From Petaurus breviceps papuanus (taxonomy: Eukaryota > Chordata > Mammalia > Diprotodontia > Petauridae): 64,000 nucleotides of DNA. The notes under the pieces are model-generated. The model was not told where the DNA came from. It ran no database searches and was given only the letters and a program-made list of their open reading frames with translations. This document shows positions 48,254 to 59,199 of the stretch, piece after piece (within the stretch, counting starts at the first letter, position 1; every line of letters begins with the position of its first letter). The stretch is from positions 36,888,480-36,952,479 of the forward strand of contig JAMXIF010000065.1 in NCBI GenBank assembly GCA_028583685.1, written 5' to 3'. A program made the translations under genes and the position numbers.

Positions 48254-48923
48254 CAAGAAGCCAGCAGTCTTTGTGCACCCCTGCTTCAAACTGACTCCTC
48301 AGGGCCGACTGCTGCAGAACAGCCCAGTCCTGGAGGCTGCCTGGCCAGTTTGTCTCCACATTCAGCAGGGCCCCCCGGATGTCACACACCATCAGACAGT
48401 TCAAAGAGTGCAGGCCCTTACGGTTCACATAGGAGAGGTCTTCGGCATTGGGAGCCTTGATCCCTACATGGATGCAGTCAACTACTCCAATCACCCCTGG
48501 CATTCCTGCTAGCCCATAGAATTCATCCTTCAGACTCTGAATAGAGGTTTCATCTGCTGGGAAGTGGATGAATTGGGAGGCCCTTTCCACCAGGGCTTCT
48601 GTGACATTGGCAACACAGCGGCTCATAGAGGCCTGACTGATCCCAATAGTGTCCCCCATCCGAGTCTGGAAGGAGCCAGAAGTGTAAAAGCCCAGTGCTG
48701 CAAGAATCTGGGTCTCTGGGCTGATGGCCCTGGACCGCTGAGTGGGGCGGGAAAGGCTGGTTCCTAAGAGATCCACCAAATAGTAAATAAACTGGCGTGG
48801 AAACCCATACATGGCCATAAGGTATTCATCAGTCACATCATCCAGCTTAAAGCGGTCCAAAGTCCGGTGACCTCGGCCATAAAGCAAGAGGTCACAGTCC
48901 AGAACCGTTATTGGTATGGCCAT
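48254..48923 (-). CDS. HARBI1: HARBI1 coding exon, N-terminal (start codon)
   Basis: The exon encodes residues 1-223 and the first base of codon 224. It starts [20 protein letters not shown] and includes the HTH-like region [15 protein letters not shown], the [20 protein letters not shown] segment, and the first DDE half [20 protein letters not shown]. Asp149 (VVDC) and Asp199 (SLQDW) are the conserved acidic residues of the transposase site. Ser222 of human is Cys220 here by sequence count (HKDCWLL). The 670 nt end exactly at G|GTAAGT, and the joined protein is 348 residues (human 349). HARBI1 is nuclear and works with the Myb-like protein NAIF1. An in-frame ATG eight codons upstream (48947) is spliced off or upstream; the ATG at 48923 matches the human start. 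Confidence 0.98.
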
Positions 48924-48946
48924 GCTGACCTCAGTGGCCTGCAGCA
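48924..48946 (-). other. HARBI1: HARBI1 5'UTR at start of coding exon
   Basis: The acceptor TTCTTGCTGTCCTGACAG (minus) puts the exon 5' end at 48946. A second CAG eight bases further in could also serve. The upstream exon should be in the CpG island near 50.7-50.9 kb. Confidence 0.6.
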
Positions 48947-48949
48947 CTG

Positions 48950-49790
48950 TCAGGACAGCAAGAAGCTACATAAGGAATACTCAGAGCTCAACGCACATCT
49001 TTAAAACAGTTTAACGATTTGTCATCTTCTCCCTGCGGAGATGAAATGGAAAGCGGTCACCAAAATAAGGCAGAAATTGGAAGAATGTTTTTTTGGTCAT
49101 GTCTTTGTGGGGTTTTTGAGGTAAAAAGGGATGGCTGACGGACTAGTCTTGGGCTCTGCTCCCTGTGATGAGCTGATTCACTAGTAACTCAAGAGTTCAA
49201 CCCCTGCTCTCATTTAACAATTAAGCCATTCCCACACTAGGATAGCAAGTCTGATGGTTGTGATGCCGTATAGCACACACTGCACGTAATGCACAGTGAG
49301 GTGGGAGGAAAGGAGGAACTGGAGTCAACCCACCCGAGTGAAGCCTGGTTCTAGCACTAAGTGGGTACGAGGCTATGGCCAAGTCCCTCCAGCCCCCTGG
49401 GCCTCAACATTCTTATCTGTGAAATGATCCTTCCAAGCATTTCCATAATTCTACCAAGTCCCCTTAGAAATGTGGTGCACACCCAAGCCACTCTAAACTG
49501 GGGCCCCCAAGCAAGAGTCAAAGCCCAAGCAACTCTCAGTACTGAGAGAGCAAGGGCCATCTTTTGCTTTTCTCTGTATGCCCAGCATTTATTGCCGTGC
49601 CTGGCACATGGTGTGGGATGCGACAAGGAACGGGAGCCGGGAATAAGCGTTTATATAGCGCCTATTGTTTGCCAGGAATGATGCTAACCACTTTACAAAC
49701 ATTTGCAATTCCGCATGGGCTGGCTGGCCCTCTCGGGGCCACAAACACTTAAGAGACTGACGGTCCAAACAGGAGGAAGGGGGACAGCCA
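48950..49790 (-). other. HARBI1: HARBI1 5' intron, mostly unassigned
   Basis: An L2 terminus-like fragment lies near 49550-49620 (tatgcccagcatttattgcc...ggcacatgg). The rest carries no recognised repeat. Confidence 0.4.
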
Positions 49791-50408
49791 GGCACCCAGA
49801 TGCAGAAGCCCACTGCAACGCTGGGTGCTAGGGAAAGACCGCTGCCTGCCACCATGGGGAGGGCCTTCACCGGCTTGGGAGTCCGGGGGGCCTGGGTTCG
49901 AATGCCATCTCAGCCACTTTGTCCCTGGGGAGCGTCGTTGGGTGTGGCGTTCTCCTCCGAAGGGGTTGGGCAGGAGCCACATTTCGGGTCCCTCCCCATT
50001 CTGATCCCATCAGAGGGGGTGAGCCCACCCAACCCTCGACGGGGTGCCAGGCCCTGCCTTCGAGGGGCTTCCCGGGTCGGGGGAGGGGGTGAGGGGGGTG
50101 GCGTCCGGATCCTGGAGGGCCCTGAGAGCGAGGAGCCACGGAAGGCTTGCGCGGCCTTCAAGGCCCTTCCTACCACCGGGCTCCTCCGCCCTGCTCCCTC
50201 CGCGGGTCACCCACCTGGTCCCTCCCCAAGAGCGGTCACTCGCAAACCCGCTCCGTTCCGCTCCAGCCTCACCCCCAGCCCCAGGGAGGCGACGCGCTCC
50301 GTGCCTGGTACCCGCCGAGCGGCGACCGGCGGCGGCCCCCGTGGGGCCCCTTCTGCCTGGGCACCAGAGCACGGCCGCCGAGCCGCGCCTCGGACCGGCA
50401 GAGCCCGG

Positions 50409-50541
50409 CCGAGCCCGACCTACGCCAACTGCGCAGCGCAGCCGCCCCCCCGGCACGCCGAGCCCGGCCTACGCCAACTGCGCAGCGCAGCCGCCCCCCC
50501 CGGCACGCCGAGCCCTGCCTACGCCAACTCCGCAGAGGATC
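50409..50541. repeat. 49-50-bp minisatellite in promoter
   Basis: About 2.7 copies of a unit starting gccgagcccggcctacgcc and continuing aactgcgcagcgcagccg with a C-run. The unit starts fall at about 50409, 50458 and 50508. Copy 3 is altered (ccaactccgcagagg). Each full unit holds the NRF1-like palindromic core CTGCGCAGCGCAG. Confidence 0.9.
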
Positions 50542-50690
50542 CTCAACGCTTGGTCCGTGCTGCGCTGACTCCGCAGCCGATCCGCCGCCCGAGGGCGACC
50601 GAGCGGCGTCCCCAGAAAAGTCACGCCAGCTCCTGCGCAGAATCGCCGCTCAAGATGCCCCGCCTCCTTTCCCTTCCCCCGCCCCCTCAC

Positions 50691-50830
50691 CGGCTCCTAA
50701 CAGCCTCGGTAGCCTTTAGTTTCTTCGTGACAGATTCCACACAGCGCCCGGGTCCCCTTTCCCTTCTCCTGACCCTCGCTTCTCGGTTTTCTGCTGCGCC
50801 CGAAGTTTGACCCTTAGTCACGGGAGACTT
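50691..50830 (-). other. HARBI1: Candidate HARBI1 non-coding exon 1
   Basis: The donor candidate on the minus strand is GAGCCG followed by GTGAGG, so the exon would end at 50691. The 5' limit is a guess. This is inference only. Confidence 0.25.
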
Positions 50831-50897
50831 GTAGCGAAGGCAGATGGAACTTCACGGGGATCACGGGCCGCAGAAGGACGAAGGGAGGCTGTGGGGG

Positions 50898-51002
50898 CCG
50901 GAAGCGAAAGTGCGAATGCGGATGGCCCGCGGGCTTTCCCTGGGCCTTCCCCTCCCCCCTCGTCCAGTGAAGCGGATGAAAACAAACAGCAGCGATGGCG
51001 GC
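50898..51002. promoter_or_regulatory. ETS and YY1 motifs near ATG13 start
   Basis: CCGGAAG (50898-50904) is an ETS/GABP site, common in bidirectional promoters. GATGGCGGC (50994-51002) is a plus-strand YY1 site, which usually lies just past the transcription start, so a rightward start near 50.96-50.99 kb is plausible. Confidence 0.5.
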
Positions 51003-51231
51003 GCCTGGAGCCGGGAGGCCACGGGGCTGGAACCGGAGCAGCGCGTGACGAGCCTGGACCGGGAAGCGGTGAGAGCCGCAGCGCGGAGGCCGGGGAGCAG
51101 GAGCGGCCGGCCTTGAGCCGAGGCAGGCGCAGAGCCCCGCGGCCCGCGAGGAGGGAGGTCCAGCGGAGGGGCCCAGCCCGAGGCCAGAGGAGGCGCTCTG
51201 GGCCCCGGAATGCGAGCCCCGAGCCCCACAG
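50960..51231 (+). other. ATG13: Candidate ATG13 non-coding exon 1
   Basis: From about the YY1 site to a strong donor CCCCACAG|GTAAAG at 51231. A second donor GAAGCG|GTGAGAG at 51068 would give a shorter exon. No ATG13 coding exon (METDLNSQD...) was found in the window, so identity rests on synteny with human ATG13 and the head-to-head position. ATG13 is the adaptor subunit of the ULK1 complex. Confidence 0.45.
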
Positions 51232-51804
51232 GTAAAGCCTCCCCCGAGGAAGCCGAGGCCGGAGAGGGCCCGGGGTCCGGGAGCGGGTCCTCTTGGCCGG
51301 CCTTCCCGTTTACAAGTGGGGAAACTGAGGCCGGAGAGAGGACGTGTGTCCGTAAGGGTCAGGCGAGGCCCGAGCTTTGCTCCGACCCGGGGGGGGGGGG
51401 TGCCTGGCGCGGGGGCGTCCTCCCCATGAGGACCCCGAGAAGGGAATGGGGAGATGATATCAGACTACAGGGAGGGGACCCGAGAAAGGGGCCTCGGCCC
51501 TCAGCTAGGAGACCCCCCGGGGCCGGGGGTGGGGGTAGCGGGCGGCCGAGGAAGGTAATGAGGGTGGGGGGAGGCCTGGCTCGTCCTCTGCGGTGTGGGG
51601 GTGACTCGGGGACCACCTCCTCCCCCCTCCCCGGGCAGACTGAGCCCCTGGAGCCCCCGGCCCCTGCCCACCGCCTCAGTGCCCCAGAGCCTTGGCCTGC
51701 GCCCCTCCGCGCCGGGCACACGCTGTTCGGCCTCCTTCAGGCCTGTCTGCCTCTCCATGACCCAGTTTTGTTTTTTTCTGGCAAAGTTGCTGGATTGGTT
51801 TGCT

Positions 51805-51960
51805 ATTTCTGCCTTGAGCCCATTTTACAGATGAGGAGACTGAGGTAAACAGTGTTGGGCGACTTGCCTAGGGTCACCCGGCTAGAACGTGTCTGAGGCT
51901 GGATTTGAACTTGGGGCTCCTGATTGCAGACCTGGTGCTGCCCCTTGGACCCATGGTGAA
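51805..51960 (-). repeat. MIR-like fragment, antisense
   Basis: cccattttacagatgaggag, actgaggtaaac and ctggatttgaacttggggct are the reversed MIR. Confidence 0.75.
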
Positions 51961-51969
51961 TGCTTAATC

Positions 51970-53010
51970 AGTGCTGGCTGGCCGGTTGACTCAGGATCTA
52001 TGTGGCTTGTTGCGGACTGCTCAACTTTTGCTGCAGGGTCTGAAGTGAAACCCTTCTGGTCCTTCACAGCAGAAAGATCCCTACCCTTCATTGGACACTA
52101 CACAATGTAGCTGAGGGGAGAGAGTGCAGAGTTTGGGATGGAGAGGCCGACACAGCCGGTGTTTATTAGGCACGTGCCTGCTGTGTGTCTCTTCCAGTGT
52201 GGGAGAGGCCTCCTTATGTTGGATGTTGGGTTCAGGTCCTGCCTCTGGGACCTTGGGCAAGTCAGTGCTATAAGCCGGTGCTTCTTAAACCTTTTCTGCA
52301 GGGCTTCTTAAACTGGGTGGAGAGCCCATATGGGATCTTGCTTAGAGTCTAAACAACTCCCTTAGACCAGATAAAGCTCTGGCCTTCATTGGTTAGAAGA
52401 AGTTTACTGGCCTGGGAATCCGAATCCCAGTGAGTCCCAGGTCCATTTCCTGTCCCCAGCTGCCAGGTGGGTCCTGGGCTCCTGGTCGGGGGCCCAAAGA
52501 GAAAAGGTAGTCCTTGCCCTAGATGTAATTCAGCTCTCCTGGCATGGGTATTCCAGAGGATGGTAGACTTTATCCTCAGCATGACACCTGGCAAACTACC
52601 AGAATGTCCTTGTCATTAGTACTGGGAGGGACCATTGAATCATGTGGTGCAATTCTCCTTTTTTGTATGTGTGGACAGTGAAATGAATTTTCTAAGGTAA
52701 ACTCTGACAGTAAATGACAGAACTAGGGCTTCTTCTCACTTCTCATTCTGAATTTGCTTGTCTTTGTACACTAATGCTTTTTATGTCCGTTTTCATTCAA
52801 CTAGACTGTCAGCTTTTTCCATTTCTCTTTTTCATTTTCTCATTTCTCTTTTCTTTATGTTGTTTTCATTCAACTAGACTATCAACTTTTTCCATTTCTC
52901 TTCTCCTGTTAGAACAATAGGACCTTTGTAAATGTTTAATGGTTATTATAGTGCTGTGAGCATTATGTGGGTGCTGAGTACATAGACTGGAGGTAAAATG
53001 GCTCATGTGC
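51970..53010. other. Intronic sequence, nothing recognised
   Basis: Short diverged pieces only. An 18-bp block cattcaactagactatcaac recurs near 52794 and 52866. Confidence 0.4.
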
Positions 53011-53019
53011 AAGACTTCT

Positions 53020-53210
53020 GTATTGGTTGGTGTTTGTCCTTTGTTCTCAAAGAGGACCATGATATCATGGAAGTGATGCCTTGACTTGCAAGTGAATTGG
53101 ATTTAAGCAAGGGAGAGTTGTGCAAGGTCACCAGTCTCATTTGCCTCTGGAGATGTCTGGGTCCAGTGGCAAAATGGAGGCCGGAAATGGCCCTCTGTAC
53201 TGGTGGATGT
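53020..53210. repeat. Dispersed repeat, not named
   Basis: The block gttctcaaagaggaccatga...gatgccttgacttgcaagtg and the later ctgggtccagtggcaaaatg is a repeat I have seen in marsupial DNA, but I cannot name its family. Confidence 0.4.
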
Positions 53211-53284
53211 CACTTAGACGTGCACCATTTTTAAATTGCTTAGATTGTCGAGGCCAGGTCTTCAGGTTTTCTATTCAACTGAAA

Positions 53285-53405
53285 AAGAAGTTCAGTTCAG
53301 CAAACAAGTACCTCCCAACCTTAGGGAAGGCACTGTGCTAACTAACCACTGGAGATAAAAATGGAACAATCTCTGCTCTGTTCCCAGTACTGTCTCCCAT
53401 GGCAT
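53285..53405 (-). repeat. LINE L2 fragment, antisense
   Basis: A diverged reversed L2 end: ggaaggcactgtgctaactaa with a following gagataaaaatgg block. Confidence 0.5.
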
Positions 53406-54264
53406 TTCTCCTTGGGGACTACAAAGTGCAAAGACAGTTACATGGTAATGGTCCCCTTAACATTTTATGACTGAAAGAAGAAATGAGGGGGAGCTAAAGT
53501 GGCCCGTCCAATTTAGATTTCATGAAATCACAAATCCTTATACTTTGTTCTCCATTTTCATAGGTATTGAGGATTGGGAAGTGTGATTATTTGAATTCAA
53601 GTAAGCAAACTCCAGTCATGAACTTATGCATAATTCTGGTTTGAGGTCCGTGGGCTGCAGAAGGGATTGTTTTATTTCACAACAAATAGACCACTAACTA
53701 CTCCCTGTGCTGTGCTAGATGGTTGGGCATGGCCTGTGCCCTCAAGGGTGGCTCTTGATTGGAAAGCCAGTTCTTTATCTTGGGGACCAAAGAACACCTC
53801 CAGTATCCTGAACTCTGCAGACCTGCACCCTCCCTTTCTCATCCTCATGATGGGCACCTTTGCCTGTAATACTTTGATCACTTTACAGAACAGACTAAAG
53901 AAGGGCCTGGGCATGTACTGAGCCACGTGACTGTAATGTCAGCTTTCAGAGTTTTGCCATATTTCAGTGAAAGCTTTTTTTTTTTCTTTCTTTGAGTGGT
54001 GGGAGCAGTCTGGAGCTATGATTTCATTGGTCTAACTTCTAATCTTTGAGAGTTGCCTGTATGTAGCATTGGAATGTTAAGTGACTTTCACACAATCATT
54101 CTATAAATTATCAGGCAAAACTTGAACCCAGGTCCTCTGTGCATTGGAACTTTGTGCTTTTGAAATGAGACCTTTAAGTATGTTTAAAGTTTTCTGGAAT
54201 CTGAATAATCATAAAATGGATTGTCTGTAAATCAAATGTTCATGTGTTGGGGAATTTGCTTTTA

Positions 54265-54468
54265 TTTTTTTGTTGGTTTTTTTTTGTTGTTTTTGTTTTG
54301 CTTTTTGGAGGGGGGAAGGTAGGGCATTTGGGGTCAAGTGACTTGCCCAAGGTCACAGGCTAGTTTTTTTTGTGTGTGTGTTAAATGTCTGAGTCCTCAT
54401 TTGAACTCAGTTCTTTATGCCTCCAGAGTCGGTGCTCTAGTCACTGCACCACCTAGCCGCCCCCCAGG
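54265..54468 (-). repeat. tRNA-type SINE, antisense, with target duplication
   Basis: T-rich tail, then tagggcatttggggtcaagt and a final cactgcaccacctagccg. The flanks ggaatttgctttta and ggaatttacttttaa make the target duplication. Confidence 0.95.
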
Positions 54469-54709
54469 GAATTTACTTTTAAATGGATGCTTACCGTCTC
54501 TGTGCAGAACAGAAGGACTTACCTTCTTAATAGCCTTCTAAAACATCCAGCAGCTTCCCTCTGGAGGCATATTGGTGCCTGCTGTGTGCTGAGCACTGTG
54601 CTAGATGCACTGATAAAAAAAAAAAATAGCGCCCACCCTTAAGGTTCTTACATTTCAAGGGGAAACTGCTTGTCTGTGCAAAGACAAAAATTGAGACTAA
54701 ATGTTCACA

Positions 54710-54900
54710 ACTAGGTGGCATAGTGGATAAAGCACCTGGCCCGGAGTTAGGAAGACCTGAGTTCAAATCTGTACTTCTAAGTACTAGCTGTGTGACCCCG
54801 AGCAAGTCAGCAACTCTTTGCCTCAGTTTCCTCATCTATCAGATGAGCAGGAGAAGGAAGAGGTCAAAAGTTGAACACAACTGAAAACAACTAAGCCAAC
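54710..54900 (+). repeat. SINE with BovB/RTE-like tail
   Basis: The body aactaggtggcatagtggat passes into gcctcagtttcctcatctat and a degraded ttgaacacaactgaaaac tail, ending (caa)n. Confidence 0.8.
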
Positions 54901-55689
54901 AAACAATATCTGGTGGGGGCACTGAGGGTGTCTGAAAGGCATCTCTCCAGGAAAGGGGTGGGGAACCTTCTTTACATCCACCTGGGGCAAGTTCCCACCC
55001 CAGCTCTAGGGGGAGGCACTGGAACCTGTAAACCCAGAACTATTTGTAAAGGAGGCTGGAGGGAGTCTCCTTTTTCTGGAAGCTGAGGGGAAGAAATCGA
55101 GGGAAAGTGGTGAGCGGCTTTCAGACGTTAATGTAGCCTTTGAAATTGCATCCTTCTTGTTAATTGATGGCTTTGCAAAATGGTGCAAATGTTTTCCCCA
55201 TAAAACTGAGAGCCCTAGGCTTCCCAGTTAGAATTGGCCGACCCTCCTTTACCTCAGCTGTCCTTGGTTGCTGAGGGAGCATGAAAGAGTCCAAATCACC
55301 TGCCACAAAGAGAAAACTTAGAGCATAGGTCAGTGGTGTCATCTTGGGGATGCAGCTGCTCACTTAGGGAAGCAGCTGGCTTGGGAGTATTACTGGTTGA
55401 GAATATTCATTTCTTCCCTTTTTTAAAATTTCATTTGTATGTAGAATAATAAAAATAGACAAATAGTGCTTTGTAAACCTTAATGCAGCAGTCCTTTGAG
55501 GTTAAGGAGGTGCATTTGGTATAGTAACAACTGTGGTATTGATTCCTATTTTACAGATTAGGAAACTGAGGCGACCCATGGTAGTCAGTGAGGATGGTAA
55601 TTATGGGGTGAAGGGACCTGGACCCTCAATTTTCCCATGCATTTCAGATCACTAGTGCTTCCAAGGCCTCTGGCCCACCCCAGCCCACC

Positions 55690-55965
55690 TTGACTACTTA
55701 AATTTATTTGATACTCCTTAATCCCTTCTAGACCTTTCATTGTTTTTCCCACCCAGTCTACTTACCACTTGTTAATCCCATCAGATCTTTCCCTTAACCC
55801 ATTTCTTCCCTTTTTGTATATAAGTATTAGTCCCCTCATCTAATTTGCTAATTCCCTAGGAGTCAAGCTGCTTAGCTTGGTTTCAAAAATAAACCTCCCT
55901 ACTTTGACTGAAAGAAGGCTTGAGTGGTCAAATTCTTTTGAGGCAGACTCACCCTGTACCCTTAT
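55690..55965 (+). mobile_element. Possible solo LTR remnant
   Basis: A TATA-like site (gtatataagtattag) is followed by aaaataaacctccctac within a span that ends near 'aaatcgca'. This order fits a retroviral LTR R/U5. I could not find convincing ends or a target duplication, so this stays tentative. Confidence 0.25.
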
Positions 55966-56369
55966 GAACCCCAAATCGCAGCAGTATCAGAGGCAAGTGT
56001 CTCACACTTTCCATGACACCAGGATCAGCAGTGAGTTCTGTTTTGGATGTGTTAAGTTTGAATTGCTGGCAAAACATGCAAGTGAGATTGTACAGCAAGC
56101 AGGCGACAGTGGGAGTGTAGGGCTGTAGATGTTTGGATGACTTGAGAAGCATCCAAGGTGCCCTATAGTGACTGATGGAGATTTGTGAGAGAGGAGCAGA
56201 CTCAGGAAAGAGCCTTGGGGCCTACCTGCTCCCTATTAGGGCATGTTTTGTGAGTTGGGGGCGGGTTGACAATCTGGGGAAGGAAACAGAAGCCATTAAA
56301 CCTCATCATTCAACTGAAACTGCTGTCTCCAGAGTTCCTCATCGTTTGATCCCACATCTGATATATTTT

Positions 56370-57520
56370 TCTTAGTCTTCATCCTTCTTGGCTTTTCCTC
56401 CTTGATGCTTTCTTTGGATTTTCAGGGCACTGCTCTCTCTTGGTTTCCTCAGTTTCCTTTGCTGCATCTGGGTGTGGGCCCTCTTCTCTTTTCCCTCTGT
56501 ATTACATGGTCATCTCATCAGCTCCCACACATTCAATTCTCTCTCTGATGATGATTCTCCAATCTGTTTATCTAGCCCTAATCTTTCTGTTGACTTCTAG
56601 ACTCTCCTTCTACCTATTAGACATTCTAAACTGGATATTCTTAGAACATCTGAAATTCAAAATGCCCAGGAGAAACTAGGTGGTGCAAGTGGATTAAGCA
56701 CTGGCCCTGGAGGCAGCAGGACCAGAGTTCAAATTCAGCCTCTGATATTACTATCTGTGTGACCCTGGGCAAGTCGCTTAACCCCAATTTCTATATAGAT
56801 AAATAGCTAAATAAATAAATTGAGCATGTCCAAAAATGAACACCTTCCAGTCACCCAGGCTCAAAACTGTCATCCTCAACTCTTCACTCTTAACACATAG
56901 TTTGTTATCAAGGCCTATAAGTTTTACCTTTATCTCCTTGGATACTGCCACCACCCTAGTGCAGGCTGTCATCACCTCACAGCTGGACTGTCCCAGTAGC
57001 TTTCCAAGGCTCACTCCATTCTGTCCTCCACTCAGCTATCAGAGGGGTCTTCACCAACTGTAGGCCTGCCCATGTCAACCCCAGTAGTTCCCTACCATAT
57101 CCAGATCAGATGTGAAATCTTGTTTGACGTTCAGAGCCCTTCAGAATCCCTCCACAACCACCCCTTTGCAGTCTTCTTACTCCCCAGCCCCCTCAGTGAC
57201 CCTGGCTTCGTGTCATTCCTCACAGAAGACCTCCCTCTCTTGCGTCTTTTGGCATTTTCACTGACTCTGCCCCATGCCTGCAATGTTCTCTCTTCATCTC
57301 TGCCTCCATTCTTCCTTCCAGTCCCAGATAAAATTCCACCTTTTCCAAGGATGCTTTTTTTGATGCCCCCTCATTTTAATGGCTTTCCTCTGTTGGTTAT
57401 TTTCATTTTATCTTGTCTGTCTTGTTGGTACCCAGTTGTTATCCGTTATGACAGCAGACTATCGCCAGCACAACGCTCTGCATGTAATAGGCACTTAATG
57501 TTTACTGACTGACTGATTAG
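56370..57520 (+). repeat. LINE L2 fragment, sense, with SINE insertion
   Basis: Blocks ctgggtgtgggccctcttct, 'ggtcatctcatcagctccca', 'cattctaaactggatattct', then after the SINE 'ctgtcatcctcaactcttca', 'ccctcagtgaccctggcttc' and the terminus. Interrupted at about 56665-56815. Confidence 0.75.
56665..56815 (+). repeat. tRNA-type SINE inside L2
   Basis: A diverged copy: aaactaggtggtgcaagtgg to gcaagtcgcttaacccc and a (taaa)-like end. Confidence 0.8.
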
Positions 57521-57627
57521 GAAGAGAACCAGGATCGCCTGACATTCCTTTCTTGTCCCTTGCCCTTTTTCCTTTCTTTCACATAAGTTTTTGGTTTGCT
57601 AGTGTAGTACATTATCTTGATTAATGC

Positions 57628-57967
57628 TGAAATGGACATGACAGCAAAGCCAATTATAATTTGATGGGAGTGTTTATTAACCAGCTGGTGACTGCCTCCC
57701 CAGTAGGAAAGACAGCCCTGAGTCTTCTGCAAGGTACATTTTTATAGAATTAGAATAATCTGTTGTTAACAAAATATGAGTTTCTAGTAAAGCCTTGATT
57801 ACCTAGCAAAAACAAGAACAGACTTGTATCTGGGGTATGTTTCTAGCAACACAGGTGGAAAATTCCCTCACTATTGTGGCCTATCAGGTGGTTTCCAGGG
57901 ACCCTGGTAGGGGCCCCTTCTGGCAGGTTTAGGGGGCTTTGGTGTATAATTTCTGGCGGGCACTTCA
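57628..57967 (-). mobile_element. Solo LTR of an endogenous retrovirus fossil
   Basis: A 340-bp element starts TGAAATG and ends CACTTCA (a near-inverted 7-bp end pair). It is flanked by the 4-bp target duplication ATGC at 57624-57627 and 57968-57971. On the minus strand it has a TATA-like site (CTATAAAAAT), then AATAAA (TTAATAAACACTCCC), then a U5-like end. Four-bp duplications are typical of class I (gamma-like) elements. No internal genes are present, so it is a solo LTR. A minus-strand open frame of about 70 codons overlapping it is not a gene. Confidence 0.75.
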
Positions 57968-57999
57968 ATGCGAACAAGAATGGACCCTTTATTAAAAAG

Positions 58000-58340
58000 G
58001 CCATATGTCTGATCATGCCACCTGACAGGCTGAGCCGGCACCAGCCATGTCTCAGGTACAGCTGTAGCTGTAGCAGCCGGCAAGAGCCCCGATCTGGGGC
58101 AGAACCTTAGCTTATAAAGGGGGCCTTCAGTAAGCAGTGATTGGTCAGTACTTGCCTTGAAACTCCCCCAGAAGCCCGCCCACTTCTGTGCAGGTGAGCT
58201 GACTGGGGAAAGGGCAGAGACCCAGTGGGGGAGGGCGAAGCTGACCTGGCAGTCTGCTCACTTCCTTGGGGGAGGGGAGATTGTGGGGAAAACCAGGCAC
58301 AACATTAGCCCTCAAGTCTGTAAGGAAAAAGTTGAGCAGC
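58000..58340. other. Unassigned sequence beside the solo LTR
   Basis: The minus strand shows an inverted CCAAT-like site (tgattggtcag on plus) and TTTATAAGC, followed by an AATAAA. It could be an older LTR into which the one above inserted, but ends were not found. Confidence 0.25.
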
Positions 58341-58784
58341 TTTTCAGTTTCCGTCTCTGGTATGCACCATCTCTAGCCTCCCAAAGTGAATGTGGAGCTC
58401 TTGCTAAGTCCTGCCCTCTCTTCATTCAAATCGCCTTTCAGAATGTGGTGACCTTGGGTGAGTCACTGCTCTGGACCTTGACTGAGCAGGTTGGACTTGA
58501 TGATCTGAGTATAACAACAGCCTTAGTCCTAATGATAGCTTGGGAAGGTTTGCAAAGCACTTTTACATATGTTATATTATTTGACCATCACAGTAGTTCC
58601 AGGAGGTGGGTACTGTTATCCCCATTTTACAGATAAGGAAGCCAAAGCCAAGAAACTGAATGGTAAATGTCTGAGGCTGTTTAAACTCAAGTCTTGACAC
58701 TGTCACCTGAACCACTCTGTGCTTCTTCCCTCCCTCTCTTGTGCCCATAGTCCTCATCATAGCCTTGACCCTTACACTGGACCC

Positions 58785-59130
58785 CTCTGTACCAAACTGA
58801 ACTTTTCAAACACTGGCCTCAGTGACCTGGCCTCTCCCTTTGTTGGCTCCTGTCAAACACTAGTCCCTGGGCTGTTTCCCATCTGCCCCGTCACAGGCCC
58901 TCTTTGTCTCCTCCCTTTTCCCAGGCCTCTGCAACCCAGATCCTATTTCTTCCTTGAAGCTTCTTCCTTTCTAACTAAACTGGATCCCTCTTGGACTGGC
59001 TTTCCACTGTTTTCTATTTCATACTTTCTGTGCCCCAAACTTGATAATAAGTTTTTGGATTCAGTGTTACGCATATTTATTTCCCCCATAGCACCTAGCA
59101 CAGTGTTGAGTACATAATAAGCATTTCAGG
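58785..59130 (+). repeat. LINE L2 3' end, sense
   Basis: aacactggcctcagtgacctg, tcctgtcaaacactagtccc, gtttttggattcag and the terminus catagcacctagcacagtgt. Confidence 0.75.
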
Positions 59131-59199
59131 GACATTTAACACCTGTTCTGTGCAAAGTACTGTGCTCAGTAAATACTATTGGGAATTGGGGCAAGGACT

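Larger units (their letters stand above)
49800..51650. promoter_or_regulatory. CpG island, inferred HARBI1/ATG13 shared promoter
   Basis: A CpG-rich block spans the head-to-head region between HARBI1 (leftward) and, by conserved synteny, ATG13 (rightward). Many long open frames here are CpG by-products. It holds the minisatellite at 50409-50541, an ETS motif and a YY1 motif. ATG13 assignment is by position only. Confidence 0.7.

Noticed and set aside
48924-48947. HARBI1 start at the upstream in-frame ATG (MLQATEVS...)
   Set aside because: It lies at or before the splice acceptor and the human protein begins at [10 protein letters not shown].
49800-51848. Long open frames (to 336 codons) in the HARBI1/ATG13 CpG island
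   Set aside because: Same reason: GC-rich, low-complexity, and partly made of the minisatellite.
57871-58083. A 70-codon minus-strand open frame rich in Pro and Arg
   Set aside because: It overlaps the solo LTR edge and its flank; no family was recognised, so no gene is called.
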